Assembly: GCF_000771745.2 (NCBI RefSeq)
Contig: NZ_JPSL02000040.1
Location: forward strand, 372,001-436,000
DNA: 64,000 bases
Direction of reading: 5' to 3'
DNA from: Thermus filiformis
GTDB taxonomy: Bacteria; Deinococcota; Deinococci; Deinococcales; Thermaceae
Shown here: piece after piece, positions 36,039-43,874 of the stretch
Layout of the letters: each line of letters starts with the position of its first letter
How positions within the stretch are numbered: position 1 is the first letter of the stretch
The notes under the pieces: generated by a model
Seen by the model: the letters and a program-made list of their open reading frames with translations, nothing else
Told to the model about the DNA's origin: nothing
Database searches by the model: none
Made by a program: the position numbers and the translations under genes

Positions 36039-37097
36039 ATGAGAAGGCGGCTCCTCACCCCGGGCCCGGTGGAGCTCCACCCCCGGGCCCTGGCCGCCCT
36101 TTCCCGGCCCCAGCTCCACCACCGCACGGAGGAGGCCAGGAGGGCGTTTCTGAACGCGCGCGCCGGGCTCAAGCGGGCCTTCGGCACCGAGGGCGAGGTT
36201 CTGCTCCTCACGGGGAGCGGCACCCTGGCCATGGAGGCCTTGGTCCTCAACCTCTTCGCCCCGGGCGACCGGGTCCTGGTCCCGGTTACGGGGAAGTTCT
36301 CGGAGCGCTGGGCGGAGATCGCCCTAGCCCTGGGGCTTTCCGTGGACCGGCTGGACCTCCCCTGGGGCGGGCCCATCCCGCCGGAGGCGGTGGCCCGGCC
36401 GGGCTACCGGGGCCTCCTCCTCACCCACTCCGAGACCTCCACCGGCGCCTTAAACCCCGTGGGGGTCCTGGCCCGGGCCTTCCGGGAGCGGAACCCGGAG
36501 GGGCTGGTGGTGGCGGACATGGTGACCAGCCTCCTCCTGACCCAGGTGGGCCTCGAGGACCTGGGGGTGGACGCGGCGGCGAGCGGGAGCCAGAAGGGCC
36601 TGATGTGCCCCCCCGGCCTGGCCTTCGCCGCCCTTTCCCCCCGGGCCCTGGAGGCCCTACGGCCCCGGGGGTACTACCTGAACCTGAAGCGGGAGCTCGA
36701 GGCCCAGAAGGAGGGGGAAAGCGCCTACACCCCGGCCATCAACCTGGTCCTGGCGGTGGAGGCGGTCTTGGAGGAGGTCCTTCCCCGCCTCGAGGACCAC
36801 CTGGCCCTCAAGGCCTGGCAGAACGACCTCCTCTACCGGGTGGGGGAGGGCCTGGGGCTTCGGCCAGTCCCAGAGGAGAAGAGCCCGGCCACCACCGCCT
36901 TTTACCTGCCCGAGGGAATCCCCTACGCCCGGGTCAAGGAGGCCTTCGCCCGAAGGGGCGCGGTGGTCGCCGGGGGGCAGGGCCCCCTGAAGGGGCGCAT
37001 CCTCCGGGTCTCCCTGATGGGCTACTTTGACCGGTACGACGCCCTAGGGGTGGCGGAGCTCTTCCGGGAGGCCTGGGGCGAGCTAGGCCTCAGCTGA
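36039..37097 (+). CDS. Class V aminotransferase (serine/alanine-glyoxylate type)
   Basis: A 352-residue PLP enzyme of the alanine-glyoxylate / serine-pyruvate aminotransferase group. Recognisable parts are the N-terminal LLTPGPVELHPRALAAL and QLHHRTEEARRAFL, GSGTLAMEALVLNLFAPGDRVLV, and the PLP-lysine region ASGSQKGLMCPPGLAF near residue 185. The preceding VVADMVTSLL carries the Asp that pairs with the pyridine nitrogen. Substrate (alanine, serine, aspartate or phosphoserine-like) cannot be settled. It overlaps the convergent ywlG gene by 8 bp. Confidence 0.87.
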   Translation: MRRRLLTPGPVELHPRALAALSRPQLHHRTEEARRAFLNARAGLKRAFGTEGEVLLLTGSGTLAMEALVLNLFAPGDRVLVPVTGKFSERWAEIALALGLSVDRLDLPWGGPIPPEAVARPGYRGLLLTHSETSTGALNPVGVLARAFRERNPEGLVVADMVTSLLLTQVGLEDLGVDAAASGSQKGLMCPPGLAFAALSPRALEALRPRGYYLNLKRELEAQKEGESAYTPAINLVLAVEAVLEEVLPRLEDHLALKAWQNDLLYRVGEGLGLRPVPEEKSPATTAFYLPEGIPYARVKEAFARRGAVVAGGQGPLKGRILRVSLMGYFDRYDALGVAELFREAWGELGLS

Positions 37098-37662
37098 ACT
37101 CGGCGAGCTTCCGGAGCATCTCCTCCCGGGTGTAGACCGCCCGGGCCCCGCCCACCAGCTTGGGCCGGGTCCGGGCCGCGAGGAGGACCGCCTGGCCGAT
37201 CCTCCGCACGGGAAGCCGCACGGGGACCGCCACCGGCCTCAGGTGCATCCCGATCAGCACCCCGCCGATGTCCATTCCCCCGTGGGCCTGGGCCTTCAGG
37301 GACTCCACCATCACCGGGTCCTCCATCCTGAGGAAGGCCAGGGTGGCCAGGGCTCCCCCCGCCTTGGGGTGGGGGAAGACGGTCACCTCCTCCAGCCCGT
37401 AGGCTTGCGCCGTCTTTCGCTCCACCACCAGGGCCCGGTTCAGGTGCTCGCACCCCTGGACCGCCAGGTGGACCCCCCGCGCCCGCAGGAAGGGCAGGAC
37501 GACCTCCAGGAGGGCCTCCGCCACCTCGAGGCTGGGGCGGCTTCCCACCCGCTCCCCCAGGACCTCGCTGGTGGACCCCCCCAGGACGAAGAGCCCCCCT
37601 TCGGGGAAGGGGGCCTCAAAGTAGGCCCTCAGGGCCTCCTCCATCTCCCGCTGGATTTCCAT
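37090..37662 (-). CDS. YwlG-like (TIGR01440/UPF0340) protein
   Basis: 190 residues of the conserved YwlG family, with FVLGGSTSEVLGERVG near residue 25, VHLAVQGCEHLNRALVVER near 64-82 and QAHGGMDIGGVLIGMHLRPVAVP near 124-146. Function is unknown; in Firmicutes the family neighbours glyA and upp. No such linkage is seen here. A purine-rich GGAAATCC-type region precedes the ATG but no clear -10 is visible, and the upstream 300 bp are structured but non-coding. Confidence 0.82.
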   Translation of the reverse strand: MEIQREMEEALRAYFEAPFPEGGLFVLGGSTSEVLGERVGSRPSLEVAEALLEVVLPFLRARGVHLAVQGCEHLNRALVVERKTAQAYGLEEVTVFPHPKAGGALATLAFLRMEDPVMVESLKAQAHGGMDIGGVLIGMHLRPVAVPVRLPVRRIGQAVLLAARTRPKLVGGARAVYTREEMLRKLAEFS

Positions 37663-37689
37663 GCCTTCATCTTATTCCCCGCGCCTTCC

Positions 37690-37945
37690 TCGGCTAAGGG
37701 TCTTGCTTACAGCTTTCCGGCACCCAGGGAAACCCCCGGTGGCCCGCTTGCCGCCCCAAGGGGTGCGCATTGCCATGAAGGCCGATGGGGTCTTTGCACT
37801 CCACAGGGGTCTATCTGTTAAGCCAGGGAACGGACTCCGTCCCCGCTACGGTCTACCGGCTCGCTCCCTAAGCGTCCCCCCAGTTCCCCCGCGCCCGTGG
37901 CCGCCTTTTCTGGAAAGGCCCGCGCGGGGGAGCGCTCTTTTGGGG
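37690..37945. other. Structured intergenic stretch, candidate non-coding RNA or mRNA leader
   Basis: This 300-bp gap has no supportable protein gene. It contains nested inverted repeats: GCACCC with GGGTGC, GGGAACGGACTCCGTCCC, AGGGA with TCCCT enclosing two smaller stems, and a long arm CCCCCGCGC ... GCGCGGGGG enclosing CCTTTTCTGGAAAGG. On the plus strand the last hairpin is followed by GCTCTTTTGG, terminator-like. On the minus strand the region would be the leader of ywlG. I recognise no known RNA family and cannot assign a strand with confidence. Confidence 0.35.
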
Positions 37946-37969
37946 TGCCGGGTGTAGCATGGATTGAGG

Positions 37970-38034
37970 ATGAGCCCAAGAAGAACCCTAAGGGAGGCCA
38001 TAGAGGAGGTGCTTCGCGAAGAGGACGGGGTCGT
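37970..38034 (+). pseudogene. N-terminal fragment of a gene truncated by an insertion sequence
   Basis: ATG 37970 is preceded by TAGCAT (37955-37960) and GGATTGAGG, so a functional gene start is plausible. It encodes MSPRRTLREAIEEVLREEDG and then runs into the IS256-type element. The frame continues through IS sequence (antisense to the transposase) to 38404, which is not real coding. The native protein cannot be identified from about 21 residues; the helix TLREAIEEVLREE is reminiscent of winged-helix domains. The rest of the gene is not found after the insertions. Confidence 0.5.
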
Positions 38035-39273
38035 GTCAAGAGTTTTGTGTAAGCCTCTGTGTAAGGGGGCCATACCGCTCCTCAAGCTTCTTTTCCAACA
38101 CCTCCCGGGCTTCACCAAACCCCCTCAACCTCCGCTCACCCCACCTCGTCTCCTGACGCTCGGACTCCAGGTACAACAGCTTGTAGACCGCCGCCTCAGA
38201 AGGAAACTTGTGGTCCCGCACCTTCGTCCCACGCCTCACCTCCCGGATAAACCGCTCCATCAAGTTGGTGCTGCGAAGGTACCCCCAAAGCTCCCGGGGA
38301 TACTCGTAGAACCGCAGGAAGGCCCCCGAGTCTTCCAACCACATCCCCACCGCCCGTGGGTACCGCGCACCCCACGCCTTCCTCAACTCCTCCAGCGCCT
38401 CTAGCGCCTTGGCCCGGCTCTCGGCCTCGTACACCCGCTTCAGCTCCTCCCGGTGTTCTCCTGACGGAGAAGCAGCCGCGAATAGGGCCCGGTCCCGCGG
38501 TTTCACCTGACCCAGACTCCACCGCACCCCGTGCACCACGCACCGCTGCCACTGGGCCAGCGGGTAGACCCTGGCGATGGCTTCAGCTAAGCCGGGTAGG
38601 CCGTCGGTGATGAAGAGCAACACCCGCTCCAGCCCCCGCTCCCTCAGCTCCCGGAGCACACCCTCCCAGGCGGTGGCGTTCTCCGAGGGAAAGAGCCAGT
38701 ATCCCAGGACCCTGCGTTCCCCCTCCGGACTGACCCCCAGGGCCACGTAGACCGAGGCCCGGACCACGCCTTCCCCCTCCTGAAAGACCTTGAGGGAAAA
38801 TCCGTCCAGGTAGACAAAGGCCAGCTCCGGGGGCAGGGGCCTTCGGCGAAAGGACTCGGCCGCCTCCAAAACCTGGTCGGTGAGGGCGCTCAGGGTCTCG
38901 TGGGAGTAGCGGTGACCGAGGAGGAGGCCCAGGATCTCGGCCGCCTTGCGGTGGCTGACCCCGGAGGCGTAGAGAGCAATGGCCACATCACCCACGTCCA
39001 CCAGCCGGCGCTGGTAGGGGACGAAGAAGGAAGGGTAGTACCGGCCTTCCCGGTCCCTGGGGATGGAGAGGTCCACCTGGCCGAAGCGGGTCTGGAGGGT
39101 GCGGCGGTAGTGGCCGTTTTTCCTGCCGCCGTTCTCCCGCAGGAAAGCTTCTTGGTCCAGGTGGAGAAGGAGCTGGATCACCTCGGCCACCGTCCCCCTC
39201 ACGGCTTCCCTGAGGATGGCTTGTAGGGTATCCTGGTCCACGGGGCACCTCCTTTCGCTCGTCGTGCCCCCCT
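38034..39273 (-). mobile_element. IS256-type insertion sequence, right end apparently missing
   Basis: It contains one intact transposase gene and begins near 38034, where the host fragment stops. The left end reads GTGTCAAGAGTTTTGTGTAA. I could not find the matching inverted repeat on the far side: the bases after the transposase start (39242-39273) form a hairpin GGGGCAC...GTGCCCC and then abut the terminal repeat of the next element. The adjacent insertion or a deletion has probably removed the right terminus. Boundaries are approximate. Confidence 0.65.
38036..39241 (-). CDS. IS256-family transposase
   Basis: A 401-residue mutator-type DDE transposase. Features are GHYRRTLQTRFGQVDLSIPR near residue 43, YASGVSHRKAAEILGLLLG, a first Asp in VYLDGFSLKV, a second in FITDGLPGLAEA, a C/H-containing QRCVVHGVRW, and the terminal ERFIREVRRGTKVRDHKFPS. 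Length is typical for the family. The start is GTG following GGAGGTGCCCC. The frame is complete, so the transposase may be active even if the element's end is damaged. The stop codon overlaps the left terminal repeat. Confidence 0.9.
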   Translation of the reverse strand: MDQDTLQAILREAVRGTVAEVIQLLLHLDQEAFLRENGGRKNGHYRRTLQTRFGQVDLSIPRDREGRYYPSFFVPYQRRLVDVGDVAIALYASGVSHRKAAEILGLLLGHRYSHETLSALTDQVLEAAESFRRRPLPPELAFVYLDGFSLKVFQEGEGVVRASVYVALGVSPEGERRVLGYWLFPSENATAWEGVLRELRERGLERVLLFITDGLPGLAEAIARVYPLAQWQRCVVHGVRWSLGQVKPRDRALFAAASPSGEHREELKRVYEAESRAKALEALEELRKAWGARYPRAVGMWLEDSGAFLRFYEYPRELWGYLRSTNLMERFIREVRRGTKVRDHKFPSEAAVYKLLYLESERQETRWGERRLRGFGEAREVLEKKLEERYGPLTQRLTQNS

Positions 39274-40194
39274 ATTCCTTCGTGTGCTACCTCATAGCTC
39301 CACCCCCGCCATCTTGAGCAGCAGCCGACTGCGGATCAGGTTGTGCACCAGGACGATGAGGTTCACCCGCGAGACCAGCCCCCAAAAGGACCGGGCCGAC
39401 AGACGGTGAAGCCCCAGGGAACGGACCATCACGCTGAACCGCGTCTCTATCCAGTTCCGCACCCGACCCATCCAACCCCGCCATCCCGTCTCCACCACCC
39501 TTCCCCCACGCAACCGGTAAGGGGGCGTTTTGACCCCGGGGACCCAGCGAAACCCCCGGTCCCCAAGAACCGCAGGGAGACCCTCCAAAAGCTCTTCTCC
39601 CCAGGTCTCCCGAGCGTTGCCGGGCAGAAGACTCCAGCGAAAGAAAAGACCCCGGTCGTTCATAACGGCCATCAGCACGTACCCCGCAAAGCCCCCTAGG
39701 GGCCCTACCCCCACCCCGGATCCGGGAAGGTCAAACCCGTGGATGCGGTGGCCGTGGGCCAGGGGGATGGGCTTAAGGTCCACGACTTGGACCAGGCCTT
39801 CTCCCTGAGCCAGGCGGGTGGCCAGATGGGCCAGGAGGGGTGCGCTGTTGACCAGGACCCGGTAGAAGCGGGAGAGGTGGGGTAGGGAGGGGAAGAAGGG
39901 CTTCAGGAGTGTTTTGGCGGCCAGGTAGCCTTTGCTGAAGTCCTGACCCTGGAGCAGGAGGAAGATGGCCAAGGTGATGAGCTCTGCCAGGGTGGCCTTC
40001 TGGTGCTTCTGGGGCCTAGGGAGGCGGAAGCCTTGCTCCCTTAGGGCCTTGAGCTCATCGTCTACCCAGACGTATATGGCGACCAGGGCGGTTTCTGCGT
40101 CAAGATAGTAAAGGGGGTGCTCACGGTCGGGTCCCATGGCACCCCCCCTTTTGCCACAATCAGGAGGGGTAGATCAAGTAGCACACGAAGGAAT
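39274..40194 (-). mobile_element. IS982-like insertion sequence with 17-bp perfect inverted repeats
   Basis: The ends are ATTCCTTCGTGTGCTAC (39274-39290) and its exact reverse complement (40178-40194), giving a 921-bp element with one transposase gene. No convincing target duplication flanks it (left ...CCCCCT, right CTGAAA...), consistent with rearrangement after insertion. Its right end lies inside a lipoprotein gene and its left end abuts the damaged IS256-type element. Confidence 0.8.
39292..40137 (-). CDS. IS982-like DDE transposase
   Basis: A 281-residue transposase with candidate catalytic residues Asp in VVDLKPIPLAHGHRI, Asp in AVLGDRGFRWVPG and Glu in RNWIETRFSVMVRSLG, then the terminal LSARSFWGLVSRVNLIVLVH. 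This order and the final ARSxWGLxxR block are most like the IS982 family. Length is complete and no frameshift is visible. It starts at ATG 40137 after GGGGTGCC and ends just inside the left inverted repeat. Confidence 0.8.
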   Translation of the reverse strand: MGPDREHPLYYLDAETALVAIYVWVDDELKALREQGFRLPRPQKHQKATLAELITLAIFLLLQGQDFSKGYLAAKTLLKPFFPSLPHLSRFYRVLVNSAPLLAHLATRLAQGEGLVQVVDLKPIPLAHGHRIHGFDLPGSGVGVGPLGGFAGYVLMAVMNDRGLFFRWSLLPGNARETWGEELLEGLPAVLGDRGFRWVPGVKTPPYRLRGGRVVETGWRGWMGRVRNWIETRFSVMVRSLGLHRLSARSFWGLVSRVNLIVLVHNLIRSRLLLKMAGVEL

Positions 40195-40553
40195 CTGAAA
40201 GCCTCCGAACGCTTCGGGACATAGACCCACTGGCCGTTCACCTCCTCCCTACCTGGAGGAACCTCCACCGCCAACGAGCCGCTCCCCAAGGAAGAGCCCG
40301 GGAGAAACTCGTTGCCTGAGTCGTCCACCACCACATACTCGTACCCTACTAAATACCCACCCGGGGCTCCCGCGTCCACTTGGACGTACGCGGTGTTCCC
40401 CACCACGGTGATCTTGCCCTGGTCGTCCACCTCGTACCCCAGCTGGGCCGGCTCGAGCATGACCTGGTAAGGAGTATTCTTCAGAAAGACGTCCGAACAG
40501 GACGAGAGCGCCAAGGCCAGGGGAACCGCCAAAAGAAGCTTGAATCCCTTCAT
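40195..40553 (-). pseudogene. Lipoprotein gene truncated by the IS982-like element
   Basis: Start ATG 40553. The signal peptide MKGFKLLLAVPLALALSSC has a lipobox with Cys19 as the lipidation site. The native frame can be followed to about residue 119 (YVPKRSEAF), where it meets the IS terminal repeat at 40194. The frame then continues fortuitously into IS sequence, stopping at 40062. The C-terminal part of the native gene is not present on the other side of the insertions. The remaining part (beta-rich, GYLVGYEYVVVDDSGNEFLP) is not recognised. Confidence 0.7.
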
Positions 40554-40557
40554 ACTC

Positions 40558-41193
40558 TCACCCCATCATCTCCTCTCGCCACTTGGGATTAAGTATAGCA
40601 AAAGAGAGCCGCGCAAGCCCCGCCAGGAAGTCCACGTTCTCCACCGCCACCTCCTTGGGCACCTCGAGCACCGCGGGGGCGAAGTTGAGGATGCCCTTGA
40701 TCCCCGCCGCCACCAGGAGGTCCGCCGCCTCCTGGGCCGCCTCCCGGGGGACGGTGAGGAGGGCGATCTCTATCCGGCCCGGCACCCTCTGGGGCAGGGC
40801 CTCTACCGGCTCTATGACCCCGCCCCGCACGGGCCGGCCCACCTTCGCCGGGTCCACGTCAAAGAAGCCCCTCAGCTCAAAGCTCTCCCCGAAGCCCGGG
40901 TAGTCGGCGAGGGCGCTCCCCAGCCGGCCCATGCCCACGATGGCCAGGCCCCACCTCCGGTTCAGGCCCAGGATGTGGCGGAGCTCCCGCTTCAAAACGG
41001 GCACCGTGTACCCCACACCCCGGGTACCATAGGAGCCGAAGTAGGAAAGGTCCTTGCGCACCTGGAAGGCCGTCACCTGGGCGAGCTCCCCCAGCTGCTC
41101 CGAGCTGGTGCGCATGATCCCCTCCTGCTCCAGCTCCTCCAGGATGCGCAAATAGGTGACCAGGCGGCTGATGGCGGCGCTGGGGACCTTCAT
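40558..41193 (-). CDS. rex: Redox-sensing transcriptional repressor Rex
   Basis: A 211-residue Rex protein, which represses fermentation and respiration genes when NADH/NAD is low. The N-terminal winged helix spans residues 5-75 (AAISRLVTYLRILEELEQEG, LAQVTAFQVRKDLSYFGSYG). The Rossmann domain has IVGMGRLGSALADYPGF near residue 85-101 and the C-terminal dimer helix ends FLAGLARLSFAIL. Length is exactly typical. The start overlaps the SPOR gene stop by 4 bp (ATGA). I do not see a clear Rex operator in front of this operon. Confidence 0.95.
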   Translation of the reverse strand: MKVPSAAISRLVTYLRILEELEQEGIMRTSSEQLGELAQVTAFQVRKDLSYFGSYGTRGVGYTVPVLKRELRHILGLNRRWGLAIVGMGRLGSALADYPGFGESFELRGFFDVDPAKVGRPVRGGVIEPVEALPQRVPGRIEIALLTVPREAAQEAADLLVAAGIKGILNFAPAVLEVPKEVAVENVDFLAGLARLSFAILNPKWREEMMG

Positions 41194-41978
41194 CGCACCT
41201 CCACCGGAGAGAGGCCCATCCCCTCCAGGCGCGCCCTCAGGGCCTCCTTGTTCTCCTCTGAAACCGGCCCCACCTGGACCCGGTAAAGCCCGTCCTTCCG
41301 CACCACGGCGGGGATGCCCGCCTCCTTGAGCCGGGAGGCCAGGGCCAAGGCGTTCTCCTCCTTCTGGAAGGCCCCCACCTGGAGGTAGGCCCCAGAGACG
41401 GGGGCCTGGCCCCGGTAAACCTGCGGGTTGTAGGCGGAGAGGGCCTGGGCGGCCCGCCGGGCCTCCTCCTCGCTGGCGTAGGGCCCCACCACCACCCGGG
41501 TGTAGGCCCCGGCGGCCTCGAGGCGCACGTTGAAGCCTTTCTGGGAGAGCTCCCGGGAAAGCCGGAGGGCGTTCTCCGGGTTGGAGAAGGAGCCCACCGC
41601 CACCCTCCAGACCCCGGAGGCGGGGCGCGCCTCGGGGGCGGGGCTTTCGGACCGGGAAGGGGCCTGGGAAACCTGGGAAGCCTGAGGAGCCTGGGGGGCC
41701 CGCGGGGCCTCGGGGGCCTCGGGGGCCTCGGCCGGGGCCTGGGGAAGGGGAAGGACGGTCACCACCGGCTCGGAAGAGGCGGGCTCTGAGGAGGGCCGCG
41801 CCCCGGAAGGCGGGGCGGGCAAGGGGGTGGAGGCCGGGGCGGAAGGCGCGGAAGGGGCAGGGGCGGGGGTGCGGGCGAAGGGGTTAATCCCGGTCAGGTA
41901 GAGGACGATCCCCGCCACCACCAGGGCGATGAGCAGGAAGATCAGGGCGTCCAGCCAGTTCTCCCGAAGCCACCCCAT
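41190..41978 (-). CDS. SPOR-domain membrane protein
   Basis: 262 residues. A single transmembrane helix (about 11-29, LIFLLIALVVAGIVLYL) is followed by an Ala/Pro/Ser-rich linker of about 85 residues with EAPEAPEAPRAPQAPQAS repeats. Two SPOR-like repeats then follow (VAVGSFSNPENALRLSRELS and YLQVGAFQKEENALALASRL). SPOR domains bind denuded peptidoglycan glycans at septa. It starts 3 bp after the TPR gene and is coupled to rex, an uncommon pairing of envelope and redox genes. Confidence 0.87.
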   Translation of the reverse strand: MGWLRENWLDALIFLLIALVVAGIVLYLTGINPFARTPAPAPSAPSAPASTPLPAPPSGARPSSEPASSEPVVTVLPLPQAPAEAPEAPEAPRAPQAPQASQVSQAPSRSESPAPEARPASGVWRVAVGSFSNPENALRLSRELSQKGFNVRLEAAGAYTRVVVGPYASEEEARRAAQALSAYNPQVYRGQAPVSGAYLQVGAFQKEENALALASRLKEAGIPAVVRKDGLYRVQVGPVSEENKEALRARLEGMGLSPVEVR

Positions 41979-41981
41979 GCT

Positions 41982-43313
41982 TCACCTCAGGAGGGAGCGG
42001 GCCGGAGCGTAGCCCAGCTCCGCCGCCCGCTTCCAGGCCCGCACCGCCTCCTCCTCCCGCCCCAGGGCCCGGAGGGCGATCCCCAGGTTGTACCAGGCGG
42101 GGGCGAGCCGGCTGGACCTTTCCAGGACCTCCCGCAGGAGGAGCTCCGCATCCGAAGGCCGGCCCAGGGCCAGGTAGGCCGCGGCCAGGTTCGCCCCCAC
42201 CTCCGGGGCCCGGCCTTCCAGGTAAAGGGGCTGGAGGACCTCCACCGCCTTCTCCGGCCGGCCCTGGTCCAGGTAGACCTGGCCCAAAAGGGCGCGGGCC
42301 TCGGGCTCGAGCCGGTCCTGCAAAAGCCTCTCCGCCTCGGCCAGGCGGCCCAGCCGGTAGGCGGCCTGGGCCTGGAGGAGGACCCCAGGGGGCCCCGCCT
42401 CCTTGGCGTAGGCGTAGGCGGAGGCGGCATCCCCCAGGCTCAGCTGGGCCGCGGCCAGGGCCAGGGCCACCTCGGGCTCCTGGGCGGCCCGGTAGGCCTG
42501 GAGGAGGAAGGGAAGGGCGGCCCTGGGGTCCTTGGCCTCGAGGCGCCGCTTGCCCAGGAGGTAGGCCGCGGGCCAAAAGCCCGGGTCCTGGGCCAGGGCC
42601 TCCTGCAGGGGCCGGTCCTCCCCGCTCAGAAGGCCCTTGCGGTACAGGAGGAGGGCCCGCCCCTTCCCCTCCACCTGGGCCAGGCCCCGGTCCAGCTCCC
42701 GCAGGGCCCGCGCCTTCAGCCCCTCCTTGGCCAGGATCTGGGCCAAAAGGTCCCAGGCCTGGGCCTCCTTGGGGGCGCGGTTCAGGACCTCGTAGAGGAC
42801 GGGGACCGCCTCCGCGTTTTGGCCCGCCTCCAAAAGCGTCTGGGCCAGGACCAGCCGGTAGCGGAGGGAGCGCTCGGGGGAAAGCCCCTTCTTCAGGGTC
42901 TCGGCCGCCTCCTTGGCCTTGCCCAGGCCCCGCTGGGCCTCCGCCAGGGCCAAATAGACCTCCTCGGTAGGGGCGAGGTCAAGGGCCTTGGAGAGGGCCT
43001 CCGCCGCCTCCTCGAGCCGGCCCAGGCGCAGGTCCACCAGGCCGAGGTTGTAGAACCCCTCGGGCCGGTTCGGAAAGAGCAGGGCCATCTGGGCGAAGGC
43101 GAACCGGGCCTCCTCCAGCCGGCCCAGCCGGACCAGGGCCACCCCCAGGCCCAGGTGGGCCTCGGGCCGGGCGTAGTCCTGGGCCAAGGCCTCCTCAAAG
43201 AGGGCCGCGGCCCGGTCGTACGCCCCCTTTTCCAAGGCGGCCTGGGCCTCCTCGAGGGAAGCGGCCAGGGCCAGTCCGAATGCGAGGGTGAAAGCGAGAT
43301 ACCTGGGAATCAT
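41982..43313 (-). CDS. Secreted TPR-repeat protein
   Basis: 443 residues with a signal peptide (MIPRYLAFTLAFGLALAAS) and about ten tetratricopeptide repeats, for example AHLGLGVALVRLGRLEEARF, FYNLGLVDLRLGRLEEAAEA and WYNLGIALRALGREEEAVRA. TPR proteins are protein-interaction scaffolds, here probably on the outer side of the cytoplasmic membrane. First gene of the TPR-SPOR-rex operon. It has a GGGGAGG ribosome-binding site and possible -10 TAGACT (43340-43335). Confidence 0.87.
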   Translation of the reverse strand: MIPRYLAFTLAFGLALAASLEEAQAALEKGAYDRAAALFEEALAQDYARPEAHLGLGVALVRLGRLEEARFAFAQMALLFPNRPEGFYNLGLVDLRLGRLEEAAEALSKALDLAPTEEVYLALAEAQRGLGKAKEAAETLKKGLSPERSLRYRLVLAQTLLEAGQNAEAVPVLYEVLNRAPKEAQAWDLLAQILAKEGLKARALRELDRGLAQVEGKGRALLLYRKGLLSGEDRPLQEALAQDPGFWPAAYLLGKRRLEAKDPRAALPFLLQAYRAAQEPEVALALAAAQLSLGDAASAYAYAKEAGPPGVLLQAQAAYRLGRLAEAERLLQDRLEPEARALLGQVYLDQGRPEKAVEVLQPLYLEGRAPEVGANLAAAYLALGRPSDAELLLREVLERSSRLAPAWYNLGIALRALGREEEAVRAWKRAAELGYAPARSLLR

Positions 43314-43334
43314 AGGCCTCCCCTATTTAGGTCA

Positions 43335-43364
43335 AGTCTAGCACAAGGCGCGGTCTGGTATGCT
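43335..43364. promoter_or_regulatory. Divergent -10 elements for the TPR operon and the HNH gene
   Basis: The plus strand has TATGCT (43359-43364) 6 nt before GTG 43371, a leaderless arrangement. The minus strand has TAGACT (43340-43335) 21 bp before the TPR gene start, with a Shine-Dalgarno in its leader. Confidence 0.5.
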
Positions 43365-43370
43365 GGATTC

Positions 43371-43874
43371 GTGAACCTGGACGCACCCCGGGTCCTGGTC
43401 CTGAACGCCGCCTACGAGGTCCTGGGCCTGGCCAGCGTGAAGCGGGGGGTCCTGCTCGTCCTCTCCGGGACGGCGGAGATGCTGGAGGAAAGCGGGGAGC
43501 ACCTGCACACCCCCAGCACCCGGATCCCCGTCCCCAGCGTCATCCGCCTGAGGCGGATGGTCCGGCGGCCCCGGACGCAGGTGGCCCTGAACCGGCGCAA
43601 CATCCTGCGCCGGGACCGGTACACCTGCCAGTACTGCGGCCGCCAGGGCGGGGAGCTCACCGTGGACCATGTCCTGCCCAAGAGCCGGGGGGGGCGGAGC
43701 ACCTGGGAGAACCTGGTCACCGCCTGCCGGGCCTGCAACCTCAAGAAGGGGGGGCGGACCCCGGAGGAGGCGGGGATGCGGCTTCTGCGGCCGCCCCAGG
43801 CCCCCAGGCTCCCCCTCTTCCTGGCCGACTTCAAGGAGGTCCCCGAGGCCTGGAGGCCCTACCTGGGCCTTTGA
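43371..43874 (+). CDS. HNH endonuclease family protein
   Basis: 167 residues. The N-terminal domain VLVLNAAYEVLGLASVKRGV is typical of the stand-alone HNH proteins widespread in Actinobacteria, Deinococcus-Thermus and cyanobacteria. The HNH centre is CQYCGRQGGELTVDHVLPKS (about residues 85-104) followed by WENLVTACRACNLKKGGRTP, giving two CxxC zinc pairs, the DH catalytic pair and the Asn. The GTG at 43371 fits a leaderless promoter. Biological role is unknown. It overlaps the convergent eamA gene by 16 bp. Confidence 0.87.
   Translation: MNLDAPRVLVLNAAYEVLGLASVKRGVLLVLSGTAEMLEESGEHLHTPSTRIPVPSVIRLRRMVRRPRTQVALNRRNILRRDRYTCQYCGRQGGELTVDHVLPKSRGGRSTWENLVTACRACNLKKGGRTPEEAGMRLLRPPQAPRLPLFLADFKEVPEAWRPYLGL

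Noticed and set aside
37690-37945. tmRNA, RNase P RNA, SRP RNA or 6S RNA
   Set aside because: None of the conserved sequence blocks I know for these RNAs is present on either strand; left as an unassigned structured region.
38034-38404. Continuation of the truncated 37970 gene into the IS256-type element
   Set aside because: Beyond about 38034 the frame is antisense to the transposase, so it is fortuitous readthrough.
40062-40194. C-terminal 44 residues of the lipoprotein frame
   Set aside because: They are encoded by the IS982-like terminal region and by sequence antisense or overlapping to its transposase start, not by the native gene.
40558-43371. Rex operator in the rex operon promoter
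   Set aside because: No TTGTGAA-type inverted repeat is visible between the TPR gene and the HNH gene; CTTGTGC near 43345 has no partner half-site.
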